Assembly: GCA_025093555.1 (NCBI GenBank)
Contig: JAIWNF010000041.1
Coordinates: 1-64,000 of the forward strand
Source: Circinella umbellata
Taxonomy: Eukaryota > Mucoromycota > Mucoromycetes > Mucorales > Lichtheimiaceae
DNA length: 64,000 nt
Reading direction: 5' to 3'
Shown here: one piece after another, positions 23,084-37,281 of the stretch
Numbering within the stretch: the first letter of the stretch is position 1
Layout: each line of letters opens with the position of its first letter
The notes under the pieces: model-generated
What the model was told of the DNA's origin: nothing
Seen by the model: the letters and a program-made list of their open reading frames with translations, nothing else
Database searches by the model: none
Made by a program: the position numbers and the translations under genes

Positions 23084-24207
23084 TGCATATGCATCTGCGT
23101 GTAAATGATAACTTATCTGTGTATTATACATCTTGCTTTAAAAAATGAAGAGTACAAAATGCTGAGTATAAAATATATTGGTGCTCTTTTCTTGTAATAA
23201 ACATAGATTTTTGTAAAAATGGTGTGCAAATTGGATAGATGGTATCCAGAGTAAAGGAACTTTCCATCTTTCCAGACTTATCCGATGACTCAAGTGAGTA
23301 CATCTTTGATCTAATAATAACAAAAAACTAATCCCAATTAGTTAACAAGACAACACGATATAGACTATTATAGACCTCTACCAGCACAAATGAAAAAAAA
23401 AATTACGATTGACATAAAGATTCTTGTATATACTCATCGTCTCCTAAAAAATCGTCGATTGGAATAGTGTTTGCTATTCGCTTACACATATCTATATCCC
23501 TACGTGCATCCTACTATATTTTGTTTTATTATTACAATTAGAGATACAGTTATCATCATCATCATTATTATTATCTGAAATAGTTCCAATCTACAATGAA
23601 TAAAAGAGTGCTTACCTTAATAAAACTATTTATGGAATTTCCCTTTTTTTATCTGGGATATCTTGGGGTGGATACATATCACGAATACATTCATCAGTCA
23701 TCAACCCCAAGTGTCTTCATCGAATTTGTACTCAATTCTGCTGTTTTTGATACATTCAATTCCATCAATCAAATAAACGGAGCTAAGAGACCTAAAAAAT
23801 TAAGAACAGTAACGTGAAAAATTAATTCTATATTTGGGTTTTTATCCATATGACTTTATATATTTGAATTTCTATTGCTGTCATTATAACTCACAGTTCG
23901 TCTTGTATTGTTTCAATTTTTTTTTGATTTTTGCTTTTTGAAATGACTGTTCTCGATGTTCAATAAAGTGCTTGCTTAAACTTTTACCATAAATATATCC
24001 CCGTTATGTATTAGTATACTACGTATGAAGTGCATGTGTATACATGGAAATCAAAGTAATATTGCAATCTACCTGAGCAGGGCCTTCTTTCAATGTGATG
24101 CGCGGTACAGTTAGTAGGCCCTGTTAGTTTCATGTACTCTATTCCTCGCTATTCTGTGGAACTAATGCGAGGTTGAAATTATTGGAGCACTGTATTGGAG
24201 ACACATA
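23084..24207. other. AT-rich region without recognisable gene
   Basis: Short open frames on both strands (for example at 23138-23323 and 23596-23817) have no splice context, no family resemblance and AT-driven composition. Nothing else seen. Confidence 0.4.
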
Positions 24208-24562
24208 CCCTCATAGTCAGCTCCCGGTTTTTGCACACCTGAGACTTCCTTATTTTTCTGTTGCGGAACCGAAGACTTGCAACAAGCGAGACTTGATATA
24301 TATTAAAATACGGCATCTCATCAATTATTCTTTGCTGGCCTTGTGGGTATTTCCATATTTGGATAATGATTTATAAAGATACTATACACAATATTAAATT
24401 ACATTACGGTTTACTCCCGATTAGCGCAACTCGCTCAAAAACCTTGATGCAAGTTGCAAGTTGCGATTCCATTAAGTATATTTAACATTTCCAAAAACAA
24501 ACGGTGCAGAACCGGGAGATTTGCAAAAGTGAGAGGAGCAGAAAGCGGGGGTTGACTGTAGT
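24208..24562 (+). mobile_element. MITE, copy 1, mariner/pogo-like termini
   Basis: The right end reads CGGGGGTTGACTGTA. The left end, CATAGTCAGCTCCCGG then TTTTTGCACACCTGAGA, is an imperfect inverse. The interior (TTGCAACAAGCGAGACTTGA, ATTTGGATAATGATTTA, ACTCCCGATTAGCGCAACTC) is shared in inverse orientation with 44040-44292. TA-bounded TACAGTCAACCCC-type ends are typical of Tc1/mariner/pogo elements. There is no coding capacity. Confidence 0.6.
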
Positions 24563-24699
24563 TGCGCAGACAATATCAAGGTTTTCTCTTGGTATGACAC
24601 CATTTTCATCCTTGCCATCCTTTAAAAAGGCAATATATAAATTAAATGAACAACCTTTTACAAAACACATATGCGATCATAATAAAAAGCATGAACAAC

Positions 24700-25620
24700 C
24701 GCTGTAATACCTTCAAGAGTCTGACAAACAATGCCTTGCAAGTTGCCGATAAACCTGTAGGCAATGAAACTTGATGATCAACTACTTGGGCTAATAAATC
24801 ACTGTCCTTTGGTGCACGCTTCAGAACTTTTCAGCATAGTTTTGAAGTTGCACCCAAAATGTGCGAAGCAGACAATCTAAAATAGTAGAATTCAAACAGC
24901 AGATTATTAATAATTGTAAGCACGCAACCATCCGCTCAACGCTCTTTATAATTCAGTCATAGAATTCTTACTTTGATAATAACATGTTATAACGTTTTGA
25001 TAGATCAGTTGATAACAACTTTGCCGCCAACTTGTCTAGCATTCCAGCAGATGAAAATGGGAAATATTGGTTTGAATATTGTGCTATGCAGGCAATTTAT
25101 GATAATGATAATGGACTCTTTTTTAACTACTAATTAAACAAAAAAAAGAATTACACAGTCTAGTAACATTACCTAGTGAATGCTTCTAAGCATTCCCATC
25201 TTATTACAAAACAAAACTCACTGCTAATAGCTCAGCTTAAAAGATTCTTTCACGAAAAGAAAAAGGGTCCAAAGAAGAAGAGAATGATGCTAAACGATTG
25301 AAGCAGATTAAAATTACCATCCCAGTGAATACGTCCGCTTTTTATTGATATTACAAGTACCTGTATCATTAAACAAGTCAAAGAAATCATCATCGTTATC
25401 ACCATCATGACCACTAAGAGCAATACCGCCAAGAACATCAGAGTCTTAAACCAATTCATTACCAAAATTGTGAACAAGAGCCGGAGTGGTATGATTCGAG
25501 TTATCCTGGTCAGCGCGACGAATTTGAGAAAAGAATGGCATGTGGTGTTGAGCCAAAGTTATGTCAACTCACGTTTTGTCGACGTGAATACTGGCTAGAT
25601 TCTTTATAAGACCAACTTGA
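24700..25620. other. Three coding-like relics of unknown genes
   Basis: Minus strand 24890-24710 reads LKRAPKDSDLLAQVVDHQVS...TGLSATCKALFVRLLK, with a frame change just upstream. Plus strand 25012-25125 reads NNFAANLSSIPADENGKYWF...EYCAMQAIYDNDNG. Minus strand 25520-25340 reads SNHTTPALVHNFGNELV, a stop, then ALSGHDGDNDDDFFDLFN. Each has protein-like composition but no complete exon structure. No family recognised. Confidence 0.25.
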
Positions 25621-26800
25621 CAAAACGTCAGGATCTGTTGAAAGGGCAGCGTAGTCTACAATGAACAAAACACGACACAATTTGTACTAAATCAAACCAA
25701 ACATTCTAGCTTGTATCAATACTTCACTTAAAGTTTTCTTTCTTTTAAAGCGTACCTGGGGCACGAATTCTTAGCAGACCGATCCAGATCATATTGGCAC
25801 TATTTAAAAACCCCTCAGCTTTAAAACAGTTTAGATTTTAAGAATACAGGATTATTCACGGATTAGAAAAGTTCAGATCCAATCGGTTTCGTAAAATTAT
25901 ATGAAAATCTTTGTTATTCATTAGATGTCACAATATTTTGGTTTTCATAAAAGAGAAGGTATTTTATAAGGTTGTATATTGTGGCCGGTTGAGGGATCGT
26001 TTAAGAAACCTAAAAAATTGATAATGGGTGATGTATTTTTTACAGTGTGTTTTTCTGAATGGAAAATAATAAAAATAATAAAAAGAGTGGTAAAAACAGG
26101 TACATCTTTCTCTTTTTTTTTTCTCTATCTGTTTCTCTCAAATGTACTTTTCATACATTTCATTTTCATATTGTTCTTTTGGTACCTTTACACTCTTTTA
26201 TTTTTTTTAAAAAAAAAATCATTATAGTCTAACCTAGACTCAACATCAACTTCATTACCAAAAACAAACTCGAGTAATAGTAGTATCAACAGTAGCAAAT
26301 GAACTTCGAGACATACGCTTTCGAAACCGAACTTAGTCAAATTCATATCAAAAGCTGATTGATAAAAAACGTGGGTGGTAAAGTCGGGTCAAAAGGTTAA
26401 AAAGATTATAGAGGAATGTACAAGATGTAACAAGGACGAACATTAAGTATAAGTGTTATCACTATTTTCTATCGTACGGTTTTCAACATATGATCATTGG
26501 TGAACAATGATAACCATAATTTATTTACTATTTATTGGAAGTGATTATTGAATGACCATCGATCTGTTGAGCCCTGTATAAGAATCCTATTTCACTGAAG
26601 ACAAAGTAAAAAAAAAGACCACTGTAGTAGTACCAATACACAAACGACTGAATATCTACGTAAAAAATTTGATAGTATGGTATGGAAAAAAAAATACGAC
26701 GATATGACAAGCACCAATAATAAAAACAGTAATATTAAAACCAAATGTAATATAGTCCGATATTTATGAATTTTTTGACAAGGCCAATGAAGATATGCTT
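25621..26800. other. AT-rich region without recognisable gene
   Basis: Poly-T and poly-A rich sequence. The open frames at 25979-26227 and 26528-26710 are hydrophobic low-complexity translations of T-rich DNA and are not supported as genes. Confidence 0.4.
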
Positions 26801-26809
26801 AATTCAAAA

Positions 26810-29080
26810 AAAAAAGATATGCTGACTCTTGTATCAGTTAAAGCAGGCGATTATCAATACACTGGAGCTTTATTATTGCTGAAGTGAAATGCGAGAATGA
26901 TTTGTTACAACCAATATGGGCACTCTGTTTATTTATGCTTCTATCAAAGTTCTCACATTATTGTAACAAGGTACGTTTTAACTATATCTTTTTAATACCA
27001 CTATCATATAAATAGCAGCAGCATTATGAATTATAACCTTAAGAGAGTATTTATAATAGTATCTGTGGGGGAGTTCCTTTTTTTAAAATGGTGGGGAAAA
27101 GACAAGTTATGCGTCTGCCTTACGAAGAAAAGGGGCTGAACGAGTAATCACAATCGACTTCACGCCGTCTTTTTTGAAACCACACTGATATCTGATTCTA
27201 TACCTAAAATTCGGTGGGAGAAGTTGGTATAACTGAAGTTGATTTAAAATCAATTGCGGAAGCTATGGGAGTCCCCGTTAATTTTATAAAGGTGTAAAAC
27301 TATTTACTTTTCTTTTCTCTTTTCTATTTGCGCCTTCTTACATCAACATATATACTCCATTCCTTAGTTTCTTCTGGCTTCAATATTTATTTCTACATCT
27401 ACTGATTATTAACACAAACAACTAAGTACCAAATAATTATTATAATCTGGAACTTTTTTTTTTATGATGACGCGTTATTACAATCTTACAACAATTATGA
27501 CGACGAACACTCCTTTAGCTATACGATTATGCCTTTGACGTTCACGAATTTATTTTATACTTGCTCATCATACATATACTATTCCTCTCTCCATATCATT
27601 CAATATTTTCTTACATCGTACGACATTGAACTAGCTGATTGAAGAAACTATGTTGACTTTTATTTTTATTTCAACATACGTAGCAAAATACAGCATACAT
27701 TACTTTCTTCAATTATTCTTATACTTTCTTCACTACAACATACGGGATATATATACATTATTTTGTTATATATTTATAGTATCTACTATGTATCGATCAC
27801 TTACGATAATAGCAACGATAATTATTAGCATTATTATTTTTGACTATGTGGTATCCATGCTTTGACACTAAATATTTCTTTGTGATTATTGGTAAATGGT
27901 AGGTTATATTTTATGCGATGCATTTTTTTGAACACTAGAAGACGAGTATTTGGCAACTATTGTAAGGATAAGATGGAAATAATATATGAATGATTCATAT
28001 ATTTAGTCGAATTATAAGAAATAATGAGAAATACGTAGGATAATATAAATATAAAATGACTCATTATTATTATTATTATCTATAACAAATGTTGTTGCAT
28101 GAATGGAATATTATGTGATATTAGCAATATAAAGAATATGACGATTAGGATTCAACACATTCGAAATTAGGTCAAATAATTGATCTCACAAATGAATCAA
28201 CTACTTTCAGCAATACTTTTAACTTACTACCTTCAAATGAACTAAAATTATTACTCGCTCTTTCAATGCTGTATTTGACATTTGTTAAAAGAAAACTTTT
28301 TTTGAAAAAAGAATAAAATAATAAAAGACATCAACACTTGCGGATGGGGATGGGGATCGGATAAGCGGATAGCAGATGGGATCAAGGGACTTGATCGCAA
28401 AGCATTGTGAAATTGCCATGAAAAATTACAAAAATTGATCCAGTGCCAGGTCTCAAGTGAAACTATGAAGAACAAGAGAGGAATGAAATATTGATCTCAG
28501 GAGACAAAATACTAATTGTGAGCAATGTGCTTTTATCGATGGAACGAGATTTAAGGTCCACTTTAAACAATCATTTTGAACAATCAAAAAGAGAGTATTC
28601 TTACCGGAGCTGCAGTCTCAATCAATCGAGATGTCAACATATCTATTACTGACGAAGGAGTAATAAACATATTATTAAAAAGCGCTAGGGAGTAACTACT
28701 GAATCCAAAAGAAAAAAAAACCGAAGATAATAAACAACACATGGTTGCAAGACTGGTACAAGAACTAGATATTTCTGTGACTTATTAGGGATTGTGATGT
28801 ATGTCTTAACAAATTACGTAGTTATGGATAATCCAAAGAAATCATCACACGAATTAGTTGCTGCTAAACTTGGTGATCTCCAAGTAATGTATATACGTAT
28901 CCAAATATTCGTCGTTTCTTTATTCTCATTGAAGAGCCTTAATCAGAGCTCAATGTTGGTGTAAAACGGGAGCTATGGTTAAAGAAGCTCACGTATTATT
29001 GAATTTGGTCATCAAATTATAGTCATCGATTGCTTTGCAGAACATGGATCGATTATTTAAGATCTTTTTTTTTCACCATG
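26810..29080 (+). pseudogene. Scattered coding-like relics, one decayed gene or several
   Basis: Plus-strand islands: EDMLTLVSVKAGDYQYTGAL near 26813, ECENDLLQPIWALCLFML near 26885 in another frame, GITEVDLKSIAEAMGVPVNF near 27228, GAAVSINRDVNISITDEGV near 28608, MVARLVQELDISVTY near 28742, and RIIEFGHQIIVIDCFAEHGS near 28990. All are separated by stops and AT-rich DNA. They may be parts of one old gene, but order alone does not prove this and I cannot name a family. Confidence 0.2.
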
Positions 29081-29836
29081 TGTACTAGGAAAGAAAATGA
29101 TGTATACTTTTATATCTATCATGCATTTTTAAACAATTTCTACTTATCACGAAAGAGACAAAATGTTATATAAAAACTAAATTGTAAACAGTAAAAATAA
29201 ATAACAAAGACTCAAAGTTATAATTTGTCACGCACCAAGTTGAAAATAGCAAAAATTTTCATTTAACAATTCAAACGCCGCGCCAAACTAAAAGTTGTGG
29301 GACAAGGAGGTCTGTGCTATATCGGAGTAACTTTGTGAAACAAAAACTAATAACATTGATCGGCATGAACCGATTTTTGTACGTACTTCTTTAACGTTTA
29401 ACAGTTCTTTTTCTATCATTCCTCTTTATTCATTCTTTTATGTTTTATATCTTTTATCTTATTTAGCAATGTCGTATGGTTTTTTCGGTATTCTAAATCA
29501 ATTAAGCAGTCCTAAACCCGTGACAACAACGGGAATTCAAATTTTTGAAAACGGTCACGAAAAAAAAGTTATAAAAAGGGGGAACTTTTTCCTAAGTTTT
29601 TTCTTTTTTCTTTTTTTTCTTCACTTCTCTGCTTTCATGAGTTTCTTCCACTAGTGAGACTTCTCTGAATTTAAGACTTCTCAGAATACTTGAGTTTTTT
29701 GACTACTTGAGTTTTTTGACAATTTTTGACAATTTTTTTTTGATAATACTAATTTTTGGAAATTAAGTATTATCAAATTTTTTTTTTATAAAAAACGTAT
29801 TTTTTTTTACTGTTGGTTTTTTTTTTAATAATAATA

Positions 29837-29875
<39 letters not shown>

Positions 29876-31795
29876 GATTATTATGATTATTACTATTATT
29901 TGTTATTGAAATGGGCTTACCAAAGCCGTTCTATTTTTTAATAGTAATAAGTTCATGTTGTTCCTGTATTTAACGAGTTATCATTTAAAACGCCATATAA
30001 ATTGAAAAAAAAGTGCCAGGTACGATTATGTGTCTACGCATAGTTTTTTTTTTACAAATGAGTCACTTGAATGAATTACGTTAAAAAAATACAAATTACT
30101 ACTACATTATATATTTCATTACGGAGAAATGCCTTTGATAATTTATTTGTGTTTGCTCTTAAAACTACGCAGTTTATTTTTTTTATTCCAAACACAATAT
30201 CAAGGTTTCATAGCAAAAAAAAAAAATGTTTTCTTTGCATGACGAACGTTAAAGCTTCACAATAAAACAAATATAAATACTTTCTTTATATAAGAAGACA
30301 TAATAATAAAATAAAAAATTGCATTGAGCATTCTACTAGATGGTACTGGAAATTCTTGTTCAAATCTTAACACAAAAAAACCTTATAAAAGTCATTGTCA
30401 TGTTAACTAACTTCGTAATTTTTTTTTTCTTTGTTCCGCTCAAATAGTTCTCCCTTATATTAAAAATATAAACTATTGCTAGATAAAAACTCGTATCCTT
30501 TGACTTGCTTATGTGTTTTTATCATTTATAATATCTTTGTGTCTAATGAGTACGAGTGTAATTCATTACTAAAACAGAATTACAAAATCATCTCTTTTTA
30601 TATATTTAATTCTATTTCTTTGTATGGTTTAACTTGCTAATCGGATGGGTGTTTTATCAAGACAACGCCTTAAAGTAAATGTGCCAATTGTTAGTAAACC
30701 TCTCCTTTATAAAATAAGTTTGACTCTATAGCAAGAATTTATTTGTAGAGAAATAAAGCCAAAAAAAAAAGTTCGATTGGTGTTATATACCTATTTATTT
30801 ATTTTTACACAGCAGATGGTGTTACACGGGAAAATAGAAGCTTCATCACTCATTATGACAGCTAATGTCATGTTTGTAATATCCATGATTAGGTCTTTAC
30901 TTTTTTGTACTCTCAGATTGTAGAGGGAAACAAATTGTTGTTAGCGATTTATTTTGACTGTAATAGGCAGGGCAATTTTTTTATATTATGCATATTATAT
31001 TATTAGAGTTTAAATTGCAAGCTACTGATGTGAAATAGCTGGTCATGGATAAAAGTTGTTATGCCTGTTTTCTCTCAAAAGCAAAACAACAGTCTACATG
31101 GTTCTTTGAAAATTATTTGTAGCAAGACACTACATACTACACTACACTTTGAACATTGTTTACTCATATTCTATATGACTGGTACGACAACAATAATACT
31201 CCCAAGGTATAGTATCAATTTCATTTATGTTATCATTTCGAAAACGCGTATATTCAAGGATTCATGAAATAGTAAGGCGTATTAAATTTTATCTTGGGGT
31301 GAAGAATTCAGCTGAAGAGAAAAAACCAAAATGAAACTATTGGTGCGGGAAAAAATGGTTTAATGCAGTGCAGCAAGAAGGATTACCGTATTGTATTTAC
31401 TATAATCAATGTATTGATGTATTTCTTCAATTCTTTTTTTCATGTTTACTGTATTTATTTTATATTATCGCCCACTAATATAACTATAGATACCAGTAGT
31501 ACGTAAATGATATATAGCTTATATAGCTTATTATTCTTATCCCGATGCTACGTAAAAATAAAGGCTAGAATATAACAAAGTATTGATTTCTAATACTACT
31601 ACTACAACAACATACACATGTATTCATATACAAATTATACAAATTATGTACGGTATGTACACGTTAATTTATCCAATTACTTTATTACGTATTATATAAT
31701 ATGCTAAACTGCGTTTTTATTATATACTCGAAAAAAAGAAAAAAGAGCTTGTAGTTATGTAATATCATCTATTGTTAGTTCCAGGTCCAATTCCA
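29081..31795. other. Long AT-rich gene-poor region with a (TTA)n run
   Basis: One short open start at 29469 (MSYGFFGILNQLSSPKPVTT, preceded by a pyrimidine-rich leader) could be the 5' exon of a truncated gene, but it dissolves into T-rich DNA after about 37 codons. A (TTA)n microsatellite occupies about 29830-29875. The remainder has no supported coding or RNA feature. Confidence 0.35.
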
Positions 31796-33330
31796 TCAAA
31801 TTACAACATCTCCTTGTTTCTTCACAAACGCCTGCAGTATTTTCAGAGTAGTTAACACAGCTTTGAACCATAGATCTTGATGGTTACCGAAGGCATCACG
31901 ATAGATAATAATTTGACCTAATGCAAGGGCTCGAATACCTTTGATACAATGAACGTGACATGCACTCAGTGATTGTCGTATAATATCTAACCATGAAATA
32001 TTGTTGGCATTATCTTTATCCATGCCTTGAGTCTAATAGCTTCGTAATAATTCAATTTCAAGGCTAGGTCGACCACATCAAACATATGATCGAAGAGCTC
32101 GAACTACATGGGCGCAAAAAAATCGCTCAGCTTAAACGGATAATAAATGAGGTAAAAGCACATGCATTGAATGCTTGGATGTCAAACAATGCATAAAAAA
32201 AAAGTAAAATCCGGTTTCTTAACCTCGAATTCCAGTGGAAGCGAACAATAACATGTTTTGAATATAAAGTTCTCGTAAACTCCATTTTGGATCTATGCAC
32301 AAAAATAAAGCAAAATAAAATTTTTGATTACAATAATCAAACTGTTTGTCACTAGCAACAGTTGTACGTATATTTACTTCTATACTTCCATTGTGCTGCA
32401 TATTCGCGTATCATTGGTAAATATGTTAAAAGATGAAAGTGCATCACCAAATTTGACAAGACCATCTGAATCGAAATTATTCTTCACCTTTGTTATAGTT
32501 GACTCCAACGTCTCGGTCTCATTTTTACTTATATACTCTACCTCGTTTTTTTTGTAGATTTCGTCAATTTGACCTGTTACCTCTTAGGAAGTAATAACAA
32601 TGGTTCTTAGAAATAGTAAAAGAGATCATGTTCACATGCCGCTAAGCCAAACCTTCTGAGCCAGCATTAGGTAAAGCAAACTCAACGGCATAACCCAAAT
32701 GAATAAATAATGAATAATAGCTACCACATATAGTGCGTGCCAACATATCATTATCTTGTTCAAAAACCCATTTACGGATGATATCCATCATACCATAATG
32801 CTTAATTTCTTTTGTGAGGAAATTTGAAAAACTTGTATAGGCATCATGATTACCACCAAGGTTTTGATAATCATTTTTTCTGTGTTAAAATCGATAGTAG
32901 TATGAACGGCATCGGGCAGTGGTCGCATATAGGATATATGGAAATCCTAAATCTCTTATAATTGCTGGTTAGTTTCTCCAAACAAGAGTGCTGTCAAATA
33001 GTGATGAATCAAATGACTACGTACGTTATTATAGAGATTAATGGCAACACAAAAAACATCTGCTAAGGGAACTGAATTCATGTATATATATACAGAGTAA
33101 TATTTAAATGAACACAAAAAATTGTACAATTATTTGTGAAATTTTGTTGTTATTGAATGCTCCTTATGATTCCTGTCAATCAAAAACTGTTTGGATAAAT
33201 CAGGACCAATAGTTGCACTCAATAACAAAATAGTAACATTTGATAACAAAAATTTGGCAGTAGGTTCTTGACCAGTCAAGTTTTTTTCTTACTTAGGCAG
33301 TTGTGGTGATAAAAGTGGTAAAATGTTGAT
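31796..33330 (-). pseudogene. Questin oxidase-like gene, inactivated
   Basis: Read on the minus strand, homologous blocks appear in family order: LIDRNHKEHSITTKFH near 33180, AINLYNNVRSHLIHHYLTAL near 33040 (the His-rich N-terminal motif), FHISYMRPLP near 32940, DYQNLGGNHDAYTSFSNFL near 32865, ARTICGSYYSLFIHLGYAVE near 32730, DPKWSLRELYIQNMLLFAST near 32295, and CHVHCIKGIRALALGQIIIY near 31960. Questin oxidase-like proteins (Baeyer-Villiger-type oxygenases of fungal secondary metabolism) show this pattern. Two in-frame stops lie between HHYLTALLFG and MRPLP, and a one-base loss in an A-run near 32876 breaks the frame. The recognisable length covers most of a roughly 400-residue family, so it was once complete. 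Confidence 0.6.
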
Positions 33331-34885
33331 ATCCTTTACATATACAGCCCATCTTCCCTTTTTTTTAAAAAAAAAAAAAAACGTTAAAAATTATAATAAC
33401 AATAATATAGTTGTACTTTTTTATGAACTAGTCTCCAATTAGAAAATTAGTTATAAGCAGGCTTGTTAAGTTTACATTTACATGACGTATAGAATAGTCG
33501 CCAAGTTTTATGGAGGTAGACAGCTATTGTTTGTAATTGGACAAGTAAGATGTACGTAATCAAAAGTTAGAACAACAAAGTTCCGAAATGTTTATGTTGG
33601 TGCGGACGATCGGCAAATCAGATTGAGTTCAAATCCAAGCGCGGAGGACAGGATGTCTTATGTGTCCGCGAGTCCCAAAAAAAAAGTGGTAGATTATGCA
33701 TAAACTGCTCTATTATTAAATATTACGTAGATCTTAGTAATATTTATAATGGTTTCAATTGACATATAATCACACACACAGTGCATAATACAAAATTTAT
33801 AGTTCTTGGGTATAAATTTTTTACCGAATAAAAAGCGAGGGTTTTATTAGCTGGTATTATTATCTTATGGTATAATAAGAGTAAGAAACATCATTAATAT
33901 GGTATAAGAAAACTATTGTTTATACTTTTTTTAAGTGGAATACCAATTAAACATACCATGTAATTTTAAAATACTTTTATGAATAATAAATGAATGAGAT
34001 TTTATATCATATTGACAGCAAGGATATTAAACCGGGTTATTAATTAGAGACTTGCTCTACATAAGGGCAATATTTAGAAATGTTAAATATCTCATTGGTG
34101 CACCAAAAACATGGTGAATGTTCCACGAACAATGAAAGCCTCACCATATTTATATTAAGAATAGATCATCCTCTTTACTGATTACCCATTATACACTAAG
34201 ATTGCTAGCGTTATACATAATTACATGTATATAATAATCTACGTAATTGTGATTTTTGTATTTGTCACATCCCTGTGTAATAAGTTAAGGATTTAATGCC
34301 CTTAGCTGCTATGCGGATGAAATAAATGGGGATATGAAAATTCTATTATGTTATTTTTATTATTTCTTGATTTTTAGTGTAGTGAAAATTAGCGAATATG
34401 AAATTAAAAGATTTGTATAATACAATGTCACACTATAAGAAAAGGGGAATGAAAGAATCAGCGTTTTTCACAAAAGGAAAGTTTCAATAATTTTGTGCGA
34501 ATGGTAGTAAACTGTGGGCGTGTAAATGTTTTAATTCTTCTGTTGTTACTTGTTTTACTATATGAAGAGCACAAGTGTTATGTACATAATAGCATCAAAA
34601 AACTTATAAAAGAAAATGTATATATGTAGAGTCTGGTGTACGTTATACTACACCCAGCATTAAAGAATAAAATATTTACATAATGATATCGCCGTTATCT
34701 TATACAAGAAATACAGCACTCATTAGTGTCCTCAACTCAGTGAAAGTGATTTTTTTTTACAATTATCGCTTGACAAGCAAAATGAAGTTACACTTAAAAA
34801 TAAGATTTATTGTAAATTTTTATGAAAGTACGTATAAAATATATTTAACTCTAAAGTAATTCAATAATTTGTGTGTGGTTTTTTA
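33331..34885. other. AT-rich region without recognisable gene
   Basis: No coding frame, tRNA or rRNA could be supported. A B-box-like word at 33628-33640 was checked and rejected as a tRNA. The last part is the 3' flank of the adjacent dehydrogenase gene. Confidence 0.4.
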
Positions 34886-36119
34886 TTACCAAGCAACTGT
34901 ATTGCCTTCATAATCCAAAAACTTTCCATTCGATTCTTTGGTGGAGTTTTCGATAACCGAAATCATTCCACGAATAGAAACTTCTGGGGTAATATCAGCA
35001 TTTTTACCACCCATATCAGTTTGTACGTAACCTAGAAATAAATTTGATAGTTTATTATTAATATTATAATCGTTTATAATATTTAAAAAGAAATAGCATT
35101 CGTATTATCAGTTATTTTTATTTATTTTTTGTTACCTGGATGAACGTTCAAAACGGTAAAGTCTTCATCAGCAAGTTCGTCAGCAAAAAGTTTACCCAAC
35201 ATATTTTCAGCTGCCTTGGTAACTCGATACTAAAAAAAGTTAATTTGGACCAAAAAAAATATATTAACACGCGTTTTTTGTTATTATCAAATTTGAAGTG
35301 TTGATAATGTAACAGTTCACTTTATCTCCTTTAAACATAAAATCAATTCCATTTTAGAAATATATATATATATATATATGTATACATACTGAAGGAATAA
35401 ATGGAGTAGTGACTGTAAAAGATCCAAGAGAAGAAGTAATATTGATGATACGTCGAGTATTACGCTTACGAAGAAGCGGTAATAAGGATTGGGTTACATC
35501 GGAAGTTCCCACAACATTGGTATTGAAGAGTGATCTATATTCATCGGCGTCTCTATTATCGTTTTACAGATATGCAGAAGAAGGTGAATCGTATTAATAT
35601 ATAGGCTCATAAACGTATCCAGTATCTCGTTATAAAGTGACATGTATGTTATTGAGAGAAAGAAAAAAAAAGAACATAAGATGGCTTACGTGTTAGTAAT
35701 ATTGGCACCTAAAGCACCAACAATACCAGCATTATTGATAAGAACATCAATACCTTCAGGAGCCAATTGTTGAATTTGAGCAGCAGCAGACTATTATCAA
35801 ATCATAAAATATGAAAAGCATTATATTATTCAGTACGTATATAATTTTTGAAATAAAAGCTGATCCTTTCATAAATATATGAATAGCTTTTTTCTCGTAT
35901 AGTTTTGTGATATCAGTTTCTCACCTTAACGGATTCAGGATCCACAGTATCTAAAGTTACAGCATAAACGGTTTTATTGTTGACAAGTCCAAGTAATCCT
36001 TTAGAAGCATCAGGGTTACGAGCACAAGCAATAACAATATTGCCTTGATTAGAAAGTTGCTTAACGAATTCAGCACCTAATCCTCGAGAAGCACCGGTGA
36101 TAACGTATGTTAATGGCAT
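34886..36119 (-). CDS. Short-chain dehydrogenase/reductase, tandem copy A
   Basis: Five exons (36119-35925, 35790-35690, 35552-35390, 35229-35136, 35031-34886) give 232 residues with consistent phases. Landmarks of a classical SDR are the dinucleotide-binding TGASRGLGAEF (residues 8-18), NNAG (about residue 85), the catalytic Ser region INITSSLGS, and catalytic YRVTKAAEN (Tyr and Lys in YxxxK), which opens exon 4. The NVHPG motif ends that exon. The protein is cytosolic, with no signal or membrane segment. It resembles the small fungal/insect sniffer-like carbonyl reductase SDRs; substrate unknown. The start MPLTYV directly precedes the Rossmann strand; an upstream in-frame ATG would add a hydrophobic leader made of T-rich DNA and is rejected. 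Paralogue of the gene at 37291-38423. Confidence 0.92.
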
Positions 36120-37240
36120 ATTTGTTACTAAGTTTAAATAGTGAGGAAGAAGGAAAAAAAAAGAGCAAAGAGAAAGTAGAATATATATATATGTTTTCCC
36201 CTCCCCACATTTTCCTGGCATGATATTACATAACCGAATAAGGTTTTCCCGCTGCAATCATTTTTTTTTTTGTAAGTCAGTTGAAAACTCCTTTCCACTC
36301 GCGTCCAAACCTTCGTCTTGAAATAAACTCAGGTAGAATGGATTATTAATCAAGGAATGAAAGTAGAAATCAAATATATAAAAAATGATAGAACTTATTT
36401 GCTAGCTAAAGTTTCAACGAGGACAATCTGTATATATATTCATAATAAATCTGGTAAAATTTTGCCTGAAGTCACTCACTATTTACCCATTAATAATTTC
36501 TTGATTAAACCCAGAATTATTGGTAGTCGATGTAATGAAGATAATATTTTATGTTTGAAAGGATTTGAAATATATAGAAACTGGAATGTACGTACTAATT
36601 CAAAAACAAGTATATTCGTTGATTAATATACCGTTTATTTCTGTACTCTCCTTTGTCGGGAATTATCTCATTTGTTAGACCAAATCAAAGTGTTGTGAAA
36701 TTTTGCTGTTATCACGGTATGTATGAAAAATAATAACAATATGCTTCGGCTTACTATTTCAGTTATCTACTACAGCAATATATATAATATGTAGATACCA
36801 TTGACTTACTAAGCACCGTTAAAGTTCGTAATCATTAATTTAACTGTCCCCGCAACTGATAGATTAGCGCTTATAGAAATACACTCAATGATTAAATATT
36901 ATAGGGTTCGATAAGTAAAAGTACATTTATATTCCTTTATTTTATAATATCTGTGCTTTCTTCCTATCTTTTTTTAAGTCTTTATTTAATCATTTGAAAC
37001 AAATCAAATTTAACGTTTCCTTTTGTCCTATTTCAAACTTCATGATTTTTTTAAGATATTTGAGCTTAAACAGTCCATGTTACTGACCAATCGGATTTTA
37101 TTTTTTAAAGATGGTTTAGGTCTTTGCAAAATAATTATGCACGCTTTATTCAAACCCACCCTCCTCTTCAACTCTTTTCCCCTTTCCTCTTTTTATATTT
37201 AACATACAATATTATTTATTTATATAAAGAATACAGTTTA

Positions 37241-37281
<41 letters not shown>

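Noticed and set aside
33600..33665. Possible tRNA (GAGTTCAAATCC resembles a B box)
   Set aside because: The T-stem does not pair (TTGAG against CCAAG), and no A box or acceptor stem lies at the required distance.
36357..36626. 89-codon plus-strand frame between the dehydrogenases
   Set aside because: No homology, no introns or leader typical of neighbours, in the promoter side of dehydrogenase A.
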